A stretch of DNA of 64,000 nucleotides. Origin: Rhipicephalus microplus (taxonomy: Eukaryota; Arthropoda; Arachnida; Ixodida; Ixodidae). Under the pieces are notes generated by a model. The model ran no database searches. It was not told where the DNA came from and saw only the letters and a program-made list of their open reading frames with translations. A program made the translations under genes and the position numbers. Location: positions 6,665,501-6,729,500 of the forward strand of contig NW_027464602.1 of assembly GCF_043290135.1 (NCBI RefSeq). Reading direction: 5' to 3'. Of this stretch, positions 25,222 to 38,235 are shown in pieces. Positions within the stretch are counted from its first letter, which is position 1. The number at the start of each line of letters is the position of its first letter.

Positions 25222-26442
25222 GACGTTTGCAAGCGCTTTCACATTAGATTTCGCAGTTCCCGACTTGTAATGGTGAAAAACACTGCATCTCACTAAGTGA
25301 CATTGTTTAATGCGGTTTTACGACGGTTCATATCTTAACCTAACCTAACATTCGTACTTGTATTGAAAAACGCTCTATTACACTGTTTCGTTCACAATTA
25401 CGATATTTGCATAACCTCACAGTTTTTCACCAACTTATTGCAGTACAGAACGCTGTATCTCGCTAAATGACATCGTTCTTTAAGGTTTCACGATGCTTGC
25501 ATGCGCTTTAACGAGAATATCACATTATAGCAGTTTCGCACTTGTAACGGTACAACACGCAGTATCTGGTTTGTTCAAGCCGTTTTGTGTAATTTCACAA
25601 CATTTCACCTATTGCAGTTTCGTACATGCAATAAAACAACACTATCTCGTTAGATGACGTCCTTTTTGGTGGTCTCACGACGCTACATAGCTTAAACTAA
25701 CATAACTCAAGCTAACCTTCGCACTTCTATCGTTAGAAAACGTTTTACTCGCAACTTTACAATGTTTTCTACAAGATTACGACGGTTTCATGCGCTTTCA
25801 CATTAGATATCGTAGTTCCCGACTTGTAATGTTGAAAAACACTACATCTCACTAAGTGACATTGTTTAATGCGGTTTTACGACGGTGTATATCTCAACCT
25901 AACCTAACATTCGCACTTGTATCTAAGTACGCTCAATTACACTGTTTCGTTCACAATTACGATATTTGCTTGACCTCACAGTTTCTCACCAACTTATTAC
26001 AGTACAGAACGCTGTATCTCGCTAAATGACATCGTTCTTTAAGGTTTCACGATACTTGCATGCGCTTTAACGAGAATATCACAATAAAGCAGTTTCGCAC
26101 TTGTAACGGCACAAGACGCAGTATCTGGCTAGTTCATGCCATTTTGTGTGCTTTCCCAATATTTCACCTATCGCAGTTTCGTACTCGCAATAAAACAACA
26201 CTATCTCGTTAGATGACTTCGTCTTTGGTGGCTTCACGACGCTACCTAGCTCAAACTAACCGAACCTTCGCACTTCTATCGTTAGAAAACGTTTTATTCG
26301 CTACTTTACAATGTTTTCTACAAGATTACGACGGTTTCATGCGCTTTCACATTAGATATCGCAGTTCCCGACTTGTAATGGTGAAAAACACAGCATCTCA
26401 CTAAGTGACATTGTTTAATGCAGTTTTAGCGCGGTTCATGTC
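25222..26442. repeat. Satellite block, lead-in plus two monomers
   Basis: 1221 bp with private TATCTGGTTTG near 25565. The final monomer has GATGACTTCGTCTTTGG, and its left joint to the next tract reads CATGTC. Confidence 0.9.
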
Positions 26443-26596
26443 TTAACCTAACCTAACCTTACCTAACCCAACCTAACCTAACCTAACCTAACCAAACCTT
26501 ACCTAACATCCCTAACCTAACCTAACCTAACCTAACCTAACCAAACCTAACCTAACCTAACCTAACGTAACCTAACCTAACCTAACCTAACCTAAC
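26443..26596. repeat. (CCTAA)n tract T19, form B
   Basis: 154 bp. Its right end joins an ACGGTTGCAAG lead-in of the CCCCACTTTTAATGG type, as after T2. A lead-in normally tied to L tracts is here paired with a B tract. Confidence 0.91.
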
Positions 26597-27832
26597 GACG
26601 GTTGCAAGCGCTTTCACATTAGATATCGCAGTTCCCCACTTTTAATGGTGAAAAACACTGCATCTCACTAATTGACATTGTTTAATGCGGTTTTACGACG
26701 GTTCATATCTTAACCTAACCTAACATTCGCACTTGTATCTAAAAACGCTCTATTACACTGTTTTGTTCAAAATTACGATATTTGCATAACCTGACAGTTT
26801 TTCACCAACTTATTGCAGTACAGAACGCTGTATCTCGCTAAATGACATTGTTCTTTAAGGTTTCACGATGCTTGCATGCGCTTTAACGAGAATATCACAA
26901 TATAGCAGTTTCGCACTTGTAACGGTAGAACACGCAGTATTTGGCTTGTTCATGCCGTTTTGTGTGCTTTCACAACATTTCACCTATCGCAGTTTAATAC
27001 TCGCTATAAAACAACACTATCTCGTTAGATGACGTCGTTTTTGGTAGTTTCACGACGCTACCTAGCTTAAACTAACCTAACCTAACCTAACCTTCGCACT
27101 GCTATCGTTAGAAAACGTTTTACTCGCAACTTTACAATGTTTTCTACAAGATTACGACGGTTTCATGCGCTTTCACATTAGATATCGTAGTTCCCGACTT
27201 GTAATGTTGAAAAACACTACATATCACTAAGTGACATTGTTTAATGCGGTTTTACGACGGTTGATATATCAACCTAACCTAACATTCGCACTTGTATCTA
27301 AAGACGCTCAATTACACTGTTTCGTTCACAATTACGATATTTGCTTGACCTCACAGTTTCTCACCAACTTATTACAGTACAGAACGCTGTATCTCGCTAA
27401 ATGACATCGTTCTTTAAGGTTTCACGATACTTGCATGCGCTTTACCGAGAATATTACAATATAGCAGTTTCGCACTTGTAACGGTAGAACACGCAGTATT
27501 TGGCTTGTTCATGCCGTTTTGTGTGCTTTCACAACATTTCACCTATCGCAGTTTAATACTCGCAATAAAACAACACTATCTCGTTAGATGACGTCGTTTT
27601 TGGTGGTTTCACGACGCTACGTAGCTTAAACTAACATAACTCAACCTAACATAACCTTCGCACTTCTATCGTTAGAAAACGTTTTACTCGCTACTTTACA
27701 TTGCTTTCTACAACATTACGACGGTTTCAAGCGCTTTCACATTAGATATCGCAGTTCCCAACTTGTAAAGGTGAAAAACACTGCATCTCACTAAGTGACA
27801 TTGTTTAATGCGGTTTTACGACGGTTCATACC
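26597..27832. repeat. Satellite block, lead-in plus two monomers
   Basis: 1236 bp. Private TTGTTCAAAATTACG near 26762 and GCACTGCTATCG near 27096. Palindromic joint at about 27259. Confidence 0.9.
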
Positions 27833-27961
27833 TTAACCTAACGTAACCTAACCTAACCTAACCCAACCTAACCTAACATAACCTAACCTAACCTAACCTA
27901 ACCTAACCAAACCTAACCTAACGTAACCTAACCTAACCTAACCTAACCTAACCTAACCTAA
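27833..27961. repeat. (CCTAA)n tract T20, form A
   Basis: 129 bp, identical in unit order to T3. Confidence 0.92.
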
Positions 27962-29182
27962 CGACGTTTGCAAGCGCTTTCACATTAGATTTCGCAGTTC
28001 CCGACTTGTAATGGTGAAAAACACTGCATCTCACTAAGTGACATTGTTTAATGCGGTTTTACGACGGTTCATATCTTAACCTAACCTAACATTCGTACTT
28101 GTATTGAAAAACGCTCTATTACACTGTTTCGTTCACAATTACGATATTTGCATAACCTCACAGTTTTTCACCAACTTATTGCAGTACAGAACGCTGTATC
28201 TCGCTAAATGACATCGTTCTTTAAGGTTTCACGATGCTTGCATGCGCTTTAACGAGAATATCACATTATAGCAGTTTCGCACTTGTAACGGTACAACACG
28301 CAGTATCTGGCTTGTTCAAGCCGTTTTGTGTAATTTCACAACATTTCACCTATTGCAGTTTCGTACATGCAATAAAACAACACTATCTCGTTAGATGACG
28401 TCCTTTTTGGTGGTCTCACGACGCTACATAGCTTAAACTAACATAACTCAAGCTAACCTTCGCACTTCTATCGTTAGAAAACGTTTTACTCGCAACTTTA
28501 CAATGTTTTCTACAAGATTACGACGGTTTCATGCGCTTTCACATTAGATATCGTAGTTCCCGACTTGTAATGTTGAAAAACACTACATCTCACTAAGTGA
28601 CATTGTTTAATGCGGTTTTACGACGGTGTATATCTCAACCTAACCTAACATTCGCACTTGTATCTAAGTACGCTCAATTACACTGTTTCGTTCACAATTA
28701 CGATATTTGCTTGACCTCACAGTTTCTCACCAACTTATTACAGTACAGAACGCTGTATCTCGCTAAATGACATCGTTCTTTAAGGTTTCACGATATTTGC
28801 ATGCGCTTTAACGAGAATATCACAATAAAGCAGTTTCGCACTTGCAACGGCACAAGACGCAGTATCTGGCTAGTTCATGCCATTTTGTGTGCTTTCCCAA
28901 TATTTCACCTATCGCAGTTTCGTACTCGCAATAAAACAACACTATCTCGTTAGATGACTTCGTTTTTGGTGGCTTCACGACGCTACCTAGCTCAAACTAA
29001 CCGAACCTTCGCACTTCTATCGTTAGAAAACGTTTTATTCGCTACTTTACAATGTTTTCTACAAGATTACGACGGTTTCATGCGCTTTCACATTAGATAT
29101 CGCAGTTCCCGACTTGTAATGGTGAAAAACACAGCATCTCACTAAGTGACATTGTTTAATGCAGTTTTAGCGCGGTTCATAT
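27962..29182. repeat. Satellite block, lead-in plus two monomers
   Basis: 1221 bp. The last monomer has GATGACTTCGTTTTTGG, a silent change in its 63-codon frame, and private CACTTGCAACGG near 28839. Confidence 0.9.
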
Positions 29183-29337
29183 CTTAACCTAACCTAACCT
29201 TACCTAACCCAACCTAACCTAACCTAACCTAACCAAACCTTACCTAACATCCCTAACCTAACCTAACCTAACCTAACCTAACCAAACCTAACCTAACCTA
29301 ACCTAACGTAACCTAACCTAACCTAACCTAACCTAAC
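29183..29337. repeat. (CCTAA)n tract T21, form B
   Basis: 155 bp, with the same ACGGTTGCAAG right joint as T19. Confidence 0.91.
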
Positions 29338-30572
29338 GACGGTTGCAAGCGCTTTCACATTAGATATCGCAGTTCCCCACTTTTAATGGTGAAAAACACT
29401 GCATCTCACTAATTGACATTGTTTAATGCGGTTTTACGACGGTTCATATCTTAACCTAACCTAACATTCGCACTTGTATCTAAAAACGCTCTATTACACT
29501 GTTTTGTTCACAATTACGATATTTGCATAACCTGACAGTTTTTCACCAACTTATTGCAGTACAGAACGCTGTATCTCGCTAAATGACATTGTTCTTTAAG
29601 GTTTCACGATGCTTGCATGCGCTTTAACGAGAATATCACAATATAGCAGTTTCGCACTTGTAACGGTAGAACACGCAGTATTTGGCTTGTTCATGCCGTT
29701 TTGTGTGCTTTCACAACATTTCACCTATCGCAGTTTAATACTCGCTATAAAACAACACTATCTCGTTAGATGACGTCGTTTTTGGTAGTTTCACGACGCT
29801 ACCTAGCTTAAACTAACCTAACCTAACCTAACCTTCGCACTTCTATCGTTAGAAAACGTTTTACTCGCAACTTTACAATGTTTTCTACAAGATTACGACG
29901 GTTTCATGCGCTTTCACATTAGATATCGTAGTTCCCGACTTGTAATGTTGAAAAACACTACATATCACTAAGTGACATTGTTTAATGCGGTTTTACGACG
30001 GTTGATATATCAACCTAACCTAACATTCGCACTTGTATCTAAAGACGCTCAATTACACTGTTTCGTTCACAATTACGATATTTGCTTGACCTCACAGTTT
30101 CTCACCAACTTATTACAGTACAGAACGCTGTATCTCGCTAAATGACATCGTTCTTTAAGGTTTCACGATACTTGCATGCGCTTTACCGAGAATATTACAA
30201 TATAGCAGTTTCGCACTTGTAACGGTAGAACACGCAGTATTTGGCTTGTTCATGCCGTTTTGTGTGCTTTCACAACATTTCACCTATCGCAGTTTAATAC
30301 TCGCAATAAAACAACACTATCTCGTTAGATGACGTCGTTTTTGGTGGTTTCACGACGCTACGTAGCTTAAACTAACATAACTCAACCTAACATAACCTTC
30401 GCACTTCTATCGTTAGAAAACGTTTTACTCGCTACTTTACATTGCTTTCTACAACATTACGACGGTTTCAAGCGCTTTCACATTAGATATCGCAGTTCCC
30501 AACTTGTAAAGGTGAAAAACACTGCATCTCACTAAGTGACATTGTTTAATGCGGTTTTACGACGGTTCATAC
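29338..30572. repeat. Satellite block, lead-in plus two monomers
   Basis: 1235 bp, copy of 26597-27832 without its private changes. Palindromic joint near 30000. Confidence 0.9.
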
Positions 30573-30699
30573 CTTAACCTAACGTAACCTAACCTAACCT
30601 AAGCCAACCTAACCTAACATAACCTAACCTAACCTAACCTAACCTAACCAAACCTAACCTAACGTAACCTAACCTAACCTAACCTAACCTAACCTAACG
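30573..30699. repeat. (CCTAA)n tract T22, form A
   Basis: 127 bp. The CCCAAC unit reads AAGCCAACC, a private change. Confidence 0.91.
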
Positions 30700-31919
30700 A
30701 CGTTTGCAAGCGCTTTCACATTATATTTCGCAGTTCCCGACTTGTAATGGTGAAAAACACTGCATCTCACTAAGTGACATTGTTTAATGCGGTTTTACGA
30801 CGGTTCATATCTTAACCTAACCTAACATTCGTACTTGTATTGAAAAACGCTCTATTACACTGTTTCGTTCACAATTACGATATTTGCATAACCTCACAGT
30901 TTTTCACCAACTTATTGCAGTACAGAACGCTGTATCTCGCTAAATGACATCGTTCTTTAAGGTTTCACGATGCTTGCATGCGCTTTAACGAGAATATCAC
31001 ATTATAGCAGTTTCGCACTTGTAACGGTACAACACGCAGTATTTGGCTTGTTCATGCCGTTTTGTGTGCTTTCACAACATTTCACCTATCGCAGTTTAAT
31101 ACTCGCTATAAAACAACACTATCTCGTTAGATGACGTCGTTTTTGGTAGTTTCACGACGCTACCTAGCTTAAACTAACCTAACCTAACCTAACCTTCGCA
31201 CTTCTATCGTTAGAAAACGTTTTACTCGCAACTTTACAATGTTTTCTACAAGATTACGACGGTTTCATGCGCTTTCACATTAGATATCGTAGTTCCCGAC
31301 TTGTAATGTTGAAAAACACTACATATCACTAAGTGACATTGTTTAATGCGGTTTTACGACGGCTGATATATCAACCTAACCTAACATTCGCACTTGTATC
31401 TAAAGACGCTCAATTACACTGTTTCGTTCACAATTACGATATTTGCTTGACCTCACAGTTTCTCACCAACTTATTACAGTACAGAACGCTGTATCTCGCT
31501 AAATGACATCGTTCTTTAAGGTTTCACGATACTTGCATGCGCTTTAACGAGAATATCACAATAAAGCAGTTTCGCACTTGTAACGGCACAAGACGCAGTA
31601 TCTGGCTAGTTCATGCCATTTTGTGTGCTTTCCCAATATTTCACCTATCGCAGTTTCGTACTCGCAATAAAACAACACTATCTCGTTAGATGACATCGTT
31701 TTTGGTGGCTTCACGACGCTACCTAGCTCAAACTAACCGAACCTTCGCACTTCTATCGTTAGAAAACGTTTTATTCGCTACTTTACAATGTTTTCTACAA
31801 GATTACGACGGTTTCATGCGCTTTCACATTAGATATCGCAGTTCCCAACTTGTAATGGTGAAAAACACAGCATCTCACTAAGTGACATTGTTTAATGCAG
31901 TTTTAGCGCGGTTCATATC
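30700..31919. repeat. Satellite block, lead-in plus two mosaic monomers
   Basis: 1220 bp. The first monomer starts as the CACATTATAG variant and changes near 31040 to the TTTGGCTTGTTCATGCC / ACTCGCTATAAAAC variant. The second starts as the AAAGACGCTC variant and ends as the GCAGTTTTAGCGCGG one. The joint palindrome is broken to GGCTGATATATCAACC. Confidence 0.87.
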
Positions 31920-32073
31920 TTAACCTAACCTAACCTTACCTAACCCAACCTAACCTAACCTAACCTAACCAAACCTTACCTAACATCCCTAACCTAACCT
32001 AACCTAACCTAACCTAACCAAACCTAACCTAACCTAACCTAACGTAACCTAACCTAACGTAACCTAACCTAAC
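31920..32073. repeat. (CCTAA)n tract T23, form B
   Basis: 154 bp with a second GTAAC near the right end, shared only with T36 and T38 among B tracts. Confidence 0.91.
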
Positions 32074-33865
32074 GACGTTTGCAAGCGCTTTCACATTAGA
32101 TATCGCAGTTCCCGACTTGTAATGGTGAAAAACACTGCATCTCACTAAGTGACATTGTTTAATGCGGTTTTACGACGGTTCATATCTTAACCTAACCTAA
32201 CATTCGCACTTGTATTGAAAAACGCTCTATTACACTGTTTCGTTCACAATTACGATATTTGCATAACCTCACAGTTTTTCACCAACTTATTGCAGTACAG
32301 AACGCTGTATCTCGCTAAATGACATCGTTCTTTAAGGTTTCACGATGCTTGCATGCGCTTTAACGAGAATATCACATTATAGCAGTTTCGCACTTGTAAC
32401 GGTACAACACGCAGTATCTGGCTTGTTCAAGCCGTTTTGTGTAATTTCACAACATTTCACCTATTGCAGTTTCGTACATGCAATAAAACAACACTATCTC
32501 GTTAGATGACGTCCTTTTTGGTGGTCTCACGACGCTACATAGCTTAAACTAACATAACTCAAGCTAACCTTCGCACTTCTATCGTTAGAAAACGTTTTAC
32601 TCGCAACTTTACAATGTTTTCTACAAGATTACGACGGTTTCATGCGCTTTCACATTAGATATCGTAGTTCCCGACTTGTAATGTTGAAAAACACTACATC
32701 TCACTAAGTGACATTGTTTAATGCGGTTTTACGACGGTGTATATCTCAACCTAACCTAACATTCGCACTTGTATCTAAGTACGCTCAATTACACTGTTTC
32801 GTTCACAATTACGATATTTGCTTGACCTCACAGTTTCTCACCAACTTATTACAGTACAGAATGCTGTATCTCGCTAAATGACCTCGTTCTTTTAGGTTTC
32901 ACGATACTTGCATGCGCTTTACCGAGAATGTCACAACATAGCAGTTTCGCACTTGTAACGGTACAACACGCAGTATTTGGCTTGTTCATGCCGTTTTGTG
33001 TGCTTTCACAACATTTTACCTATCGCAGTTTCGTACTCGCAATAAAACAACACTATCTCGTTAGATGACGTTCTTTTTGGTGGTCTCACGACGCTACATA
33101 GCTTAAACTAACATAACTCAAGCTAACCTTCGCACTTCTATCGTTAGAAAACGTTTTACTCGCAACTTTACAATGTTTTCTACAAGATTACGACGGTTTC
33201 ATGCGCTTTCACATTAGATATCGTAGTTCCCGACTTGTAATGTTGAAAAACACTACATCTCACTAAGTGACATTGTTTAATGCGGTTTTACGACGGTTCA
33301 TATCTTAACCTAACCTAACAATCGCACTTGTATCTAAAAACGCTCTATTACACTGTTTCGTTCACAATTAGGATATTTGCATAACCTCACAGTTTTTCAC
33401 CAACTTATTGCAGTACAGAACGCTGTATCTCGCTAAATGACATCGTTCTTTAAGGTTTCACGATGCTTGCATGCGCTTCGAGAATATCACAACATAGCAG
33501 TTTCGCACTTGTAACGGTACAACACGCAGTATTTGGCTTGTTCATGCCGTTTTGTGTGCTTTCACAACATTTCACCTATCGCAGTTTCGTACTCGCAATA
33601 AAACAACACTATCTCGTTAGATGACGTTGTTTTTGGTAGTTTCACGACGCTACCTAGCTTAAACTAACATAACTCAACCTAACATAACCTTCGCACTTCT
33701 ATCGTTAGAAAACGTTTTACTCGCTACTTTACATTGCTTTCTACAACATTACGACGGTTTCAAGCGCTTTCACATTAGATATCACAGTTCCCAACTTGTA
33801 AAGGTGAAAAACACTGCATCTCACTAAGTGACATTGTTTAATGCGGTTTTACGACGGTTCATACC
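32074..33865. repeat. Satellite block, lead-in plus three monomers
   Basis: 1792 bp, counterpart of 5315-7107 with the same GCGCTTCGAGAATATC loss. Its middle monomer is one parent of the switch at 55411. Confidence 0.9.
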
Positions 33866-34523
33866 TTAACCTAACGTAACCTAACCTAACCTAACCTAAC
33901 CTTACCTAACCTAACCTAACCTAACCTAACCAACCCAACCCAACCTAACCTAACCTAACCTAAACTAACCTAACCCAACCTAACCTAACCTAACCTAACC
34001 TAACCCAACCTAACCCAACCCAACCCAACCTAACCTAACCAAAGCTAACCTAACCTAACCTAACCAAACCTAACCTAACCTAACTTAACCTAACCTAACG
34101 TAACCTAACCTAACCTAACCTATTCTAACGTAACCTAACTTAACCTAACGTAACCTAACCTAACCTAACATAACCTAACGTAACCTAACCTAACCTAACG
34201 TAACCTAACCCAACCTAACCCAACCTAACCCAACCCAACCCAACTCAACAACACCACACCCAACCTAACCTAACCTAACCTAACCTTACCTAACCTAACC
34301 AAATTATCCTTACCTAACCTAACCTAACCTAACGTAACCTAACCTAACCTAACCTAACGTAACCTAACCTAACCTAACCTAACCTAACCTAACCCAACCT
34401 AACCTAACCTAACCTAACCTAACCCAACTCAACCCAACCTCACCTAATCTAACCTAACCTAACCTAACCTAACCAAACCTAACCTAACCTAACCTAATCT
34501 AACCTAACCTAACCTAACCTAAC
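33866..34523. repeat. (CCTAA)n tract T24, form L
   Basis: 658 bp. Shares CAACAACACCACACC with T5 and has three more units before CCCAACTCAACCC. Confidence 0.92.
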
Positions 34524-35744
34524 GACGGTTGCAAGCGCTTTCACATTAGATATCGCAGTTCCCCACTTTTAATGGTGAAAAACACTGCATCTCACTAATT
34601 GACATTGTTTAATGCGGTTTTACGACGGTTCATATCTTAACCTAACCTAACATTCGCACTTGTATCTAAAAACGCTCTATTACACTGTTTTGTTCACAAT
34701 TACGATATTTGCATAACCTCACAGTTTTTCACCAACTTATTGCAGTACAGAACGCTGTATCTCGCTAAATGACATTGTTCTTTAAGGTTTCACGATGCTT
34801 GCATGCGCTTTAACGAGAATATCACAATATAGCAGTTTCGCACTTGTAACGGTAGAACACGCAGTATTTGGCTTGTTCATGCCGTTTTGTGTGCTTTCAC
34901 AACATTTCACCTATGGCAGTTTAATACTCGCTATAAAACAACACTATCTCGTTAGATGACGTCGTTTTTGGTAGTTTCACGACGCTACCTAGCTTAAACT
35001 AACCTAACCTAACCTAACCTTCGCACTTCTATCGTTACAAAACGTTTTACTCGCAACTTTACAATGTTTTTTACAAGATTACGACGGTTTCATGCGCTTT
35101 CACATTAGATATCGTAGTTCCCGACTTGTAATGTTGAAAAACACTACATCTCACTAAGTGACATTGTTTAATGCGGTTTTACGACGGTTGATATATCAAC
35201 CTAACCTAACATTCGCACTTGTATTGAAAAACGCTCTATTACACTGTTTCGTTCACAATTACGATATTTGCTTGACCTCACAGTTTCTCACCAACTTATT
35301 ACAGTACAGAACGCTGTATCTCGCTAAATGACATCGTTCTTTAAGGTTTCACGATACTTGCATGCGCTTTAACGAGAATATCACAATAAAGCAGTTTCGC
35401 ACTTGTAACGGCACAAGACGCAGTATCTGGCTAGTTCATGCCATTTTGTGTGCTTTCCCAATATTTCACCTATCGCAGTTTCGTACTCGCAATAAAACAA
35501 CACTATCTCGTTAGATGACATCGTTTTTGGTGGCTTCACGACGCTACCTAGCTCAAACTAACCGAACCTTCGCACTTCTATCGTTAGAAAACGTTTTATT
35601 CGCTACTTTACAATGTTTTCTACAAGATTACGACGGTTTCATGCGCTTTCACATTAGATATCGCAGTTCCCGACTTGTAATGGTGAAAAACACAGCATCT
35701 CACTAAGTGACATTGTTTAATGCAGTTTTAGCGCGGTTCATATC
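34524..35744. repeat. Satellite block, lead-in plus two monomers, one lost
   Basis: 1221 bp against 1785 bp in its counterpart at 7750. After the palindromic joint at about 35187 the monomer carries ATTGAAAAACGCTC in place of ATCTAAAGACGCTC and then follows TTTGCTTGACC, so it is a hybrid. Confidence 0.88.
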
Positions 35745-35887
35745 TTAACCTAACCTAACCTTACCTAACCCAACCTAACCTAACCTAACCTAACCAAATC
35801 CACCTAACATCCCTAACCTAACCTAACCTAACCTAACCAAACCTAACCTAACCTAACCTAACGTAACCTAACCTAACCTAACCTAAC
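35745..35887. repeat. (CCTAA)n tract T25, form B
   Basis: 143 bp, with CCAAATCCACC instead of CCAAACCCACC. Confidence 0.91.
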
Positions 35888-36563
35888 GACGTTTGCAAGC
35901 GCTTTCACATTAGATATCGCAGTTCCCGACATGTAATGGTGAAAAACACTGCATCTCACTAAGTGACATTGTTTAATGCGGTTTTACGACGGTTCATATC
36001 TTAACCTAACCTAACATTCGCACTTGCATTAAAAAACGCTCTATTACACTGTTTCGTTCACAATTAGGATATTTGCATACCCTCACAGTTTTTCACCAAC
36101 TTATTGCAGTACAGAACGCTGTATCTCGCTAAATGACATCGTTCTTTAAGGTTTCACGATGCTTGCATGCGCTTTAACGAGAATATCACAACATAGCAGT
36201 TTCGCACTTGTAACGGTACAACACGCAGTATTTGGCTTGTTCATGCCGTTTTGTGTGCTTTCACAACATTTCACCTATCGCAGTTTCGTACTCGCAATAA
36301 AACAACACTATCTCGTTAGATGACGTTGTTTTTGGTAGTTTCACGACGCTGCCTAGCTTAAACTAACATAACTCAACCTAACATAACCTTCGCACTTCTA
36401 TCGTTAGAAAACGTTTTACTCGCTACTTTACATTGCTTTCTACAACATTACGACGGTTTCAAGCGCTTTCACATTAGATATCACAGTTCCCAACTTGTAA
36501 AGGTGAAAAACACTGCATCTCACTAAGTGACATTGTTTAATGCGGTTTTACGACGGTTCATAC
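35888..36563. repeat. Satellite block, lead-in plus one monomer
   Basis: 676 bp, copy of 9688-10363, with private CCCGACATGTAATGG near 35926. Confidence 0.9.
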
Positions 36564-37122
36564 CTTAACCTAACGTAACCTAACCTAACCTAACCTTACC
36601 TAACCTAACCTAACCTAACCTAACCCAACCCAACCCAACCCAACCTAACCTAACCTAAGCTAACCTAACCAAACCTAACCTAACCTAACTTAACCTAACC
36701 TAACGTAACCTAACCTAACCTAACCTATTCTAACGTAACCTAACCTTACCTGACCTAACCTAACCTAACGTAACCTAACCTAACCTAACATAACCTAACG
36801 TAACCTAACCTAACCTAACCTAACCTAACGTAACCTAACCTAACCTAACCCAACCTAACCCAACCCAACCCAACCCAACAACACCCAACCCAACAACACC
36901 CAACCCAACCTAACCTAACCTAACCTTACCTAACCTAACCAAATTATCCTTACCTAACCTAACCTAACCTAACGTAACCTAACCTAACCTAACCTAACGT
37001 AACCTAACCTAACCTAACCTAACCTAACCCAACTCAACCCAACCTAACCTAATCTAACCTAACCTAACCTAACCTAACCTAACCTAACCTAACAAAACCT
37101 AACCTAACCTAACCTAACCTAA
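36564..37122. repeat. (CCTAA)n tract T26, form L with doubled AACAACACCC
   Basis: 559 bp, the shortest L tract. It lacks one GTAAC-containing stretch that T10 has just before CCCAACTCAACCC. Confidence 0.92.
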
Positions 37123-37797
37123 CGACGTTTGCAAGCGCTTTCACATTAGATATCGCAGTTCCCGACTTGGAATGGTGAAAAACACTGCATCTCACTAAGT
37201 GACATTGTTTAATGCGGTTTTACGACGGTTCATATCTTAACCTAACATAACATTCGTACTTGTATTGAAAAACGCTCTATTACACTGTTTCGTTCACAAT
37301 TACGATATTTGCATAACCTCAACGTTGTGCACCAACTTATTGCAGTACAGAACGCTGTATCTCGCTAAATGACATTGTTCTTTAAGGTTTCACGATGCTT
37401 GCATGCGCTTTAACGAGAATATCACAATATAGCAGTTTCGCACTTGTAACGGTAGAACACGCAGTATTTGGCTTGTTCATGCCGTTTTGTGTGCATTCAC
37501 ATTTCACCTATCGCAGTTTAATACTTGCAATAAAACAACACTATCTCGTTAGATGACGTCGTTTTTGGTGGTTTCACGACGCTACCTAGCTTAAACTAAC
37601 ATAACTCAACCTAACATAACCTTCGCACTTCTATCGTTAGAAAACGTTTTACTCGCTACTTTACATTGCTTTCTGGAACATTACGACGGTTTCAAGCGCT
37701 TTCACATTAGATATCGCAGTTCCCAACTCGTAAAGGTGAAAAACACTGCATCTCACTAAGTGACATTGTTTAATGCGGTTTTACGACGGTTCATACC
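37123..37797. repeat. Satellite block, lead-in plus one monomer
   Basis: 675 bp, copy of 10954-11627 with the AACGTTGTGC cluster. The second half, from about 37560, is where collinearity with 55411 begins. Confidence 0.9.
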
Positions 37798-37921
37798 TTA
37801 ACCTAACGTAACCTAACCTAACCTAACCCAACCTAACCTAACATAACCTAACCTAACCTAACCTAACCTAACCTAACCAAACCTAACCTAACGTAACCTA
37901 ACCTAACCTAACCTAACCTAA
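37798..37921. repeat. (CCTAA)n tract T27, form A
   Basis: 124 bp. Its duplicate T39 has lost 50 bp, including CCAAAC and the second GTAAC. Confidence 0.91.
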
Positions 37922-38108
37922 CGACGTTTGCAAGCGCTTTCACATTAGATATCGCAGTTGCCGACTTGTAATGGTGAAAAACACTGCATCTCACTTAGTG
38001 ACATTGTTTAATGCGGTTTTACGACGGTTCATATCTTAACCTAACCTAACATTCGTACTTGTATTGAAAAACGCTCTATTACACTGTCTCGTTCACAATT
38101 ACGATATT
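37922..38108. repeat. Satellite lead-in and monomer head, cut by the LINE
   Basis: 187 bp ending at ACGATATT. CAGTTGCCGAC, TCACTTAGTG and GTCTCGTTC identify it as the first part of the trimer seen intact at 11748. Confidence 0.9.
38101..38108. repeat. Target-site duplication, left copy (LINE copy 1)
   Basis: ACGATATT directly abuts the LINE 3' tail. It is the normal monomer sequence, which in uninterrupted units continues TGCATAACC. Confidence 0.88.
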
Positions 38109-38128
38109 CAGTTCAGTTCAGTTCAGTT
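38109..38128 (-). repeat. Terminal (AACTG)4 tail of LINE copy 1
   Basis: Four perfect CAGTT units on + form the extreme 3' end of the element, directly abutting target sequence. Short tandem tails in place of poly(A) are characteristic of the CR1/L2/I groups and probably arise by slippage at first-strand priming. Confidence 0.9.
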
Positions 38129-38143
38129 TTATTTCCTTAAATG

Positions 38144-38158
38144 CCCCCATTCAGGGGG
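38144..38158 (-). promoter_or_regulatory. 3' UTR hairpin of LINE copy 1
   Basis: Five C, a five-base loop and five G form a perfect short stem about 15 bp upstream (in sense) of the terminal pentanucleotide repeats. In L2-type LINEs and their partner SINEs, a stem-loop in this position is recognised by the element's reverse transcriptase. That role is inferred here from position only. Confidence 0.55.
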
Positions 38159-38235
38159 TGTTACATAAGGGGTGGGATTACAATTCAAAACAGCGGAGAA
38201 TCAATTAACATTGCAAACAAACAGTTAAAATTGAA

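Larger units (their letters stand above)
25092..31919. repeat. 2.74-kb higher-order repeats (A + 2-mer + B + 2-mer), two and a half copies
   Basis: A tracts at 25092, 27833 and 30573 (2741 and 2740 bp apart) alternate with B tracts at 26443, 29183 and 31920 (2740 and 2737 bp apart). The second B-associated dimer always ends in the GCAGTTTTAGCGCGG variant. The third copy carries internal monomer switches. Confidence 0.88.
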
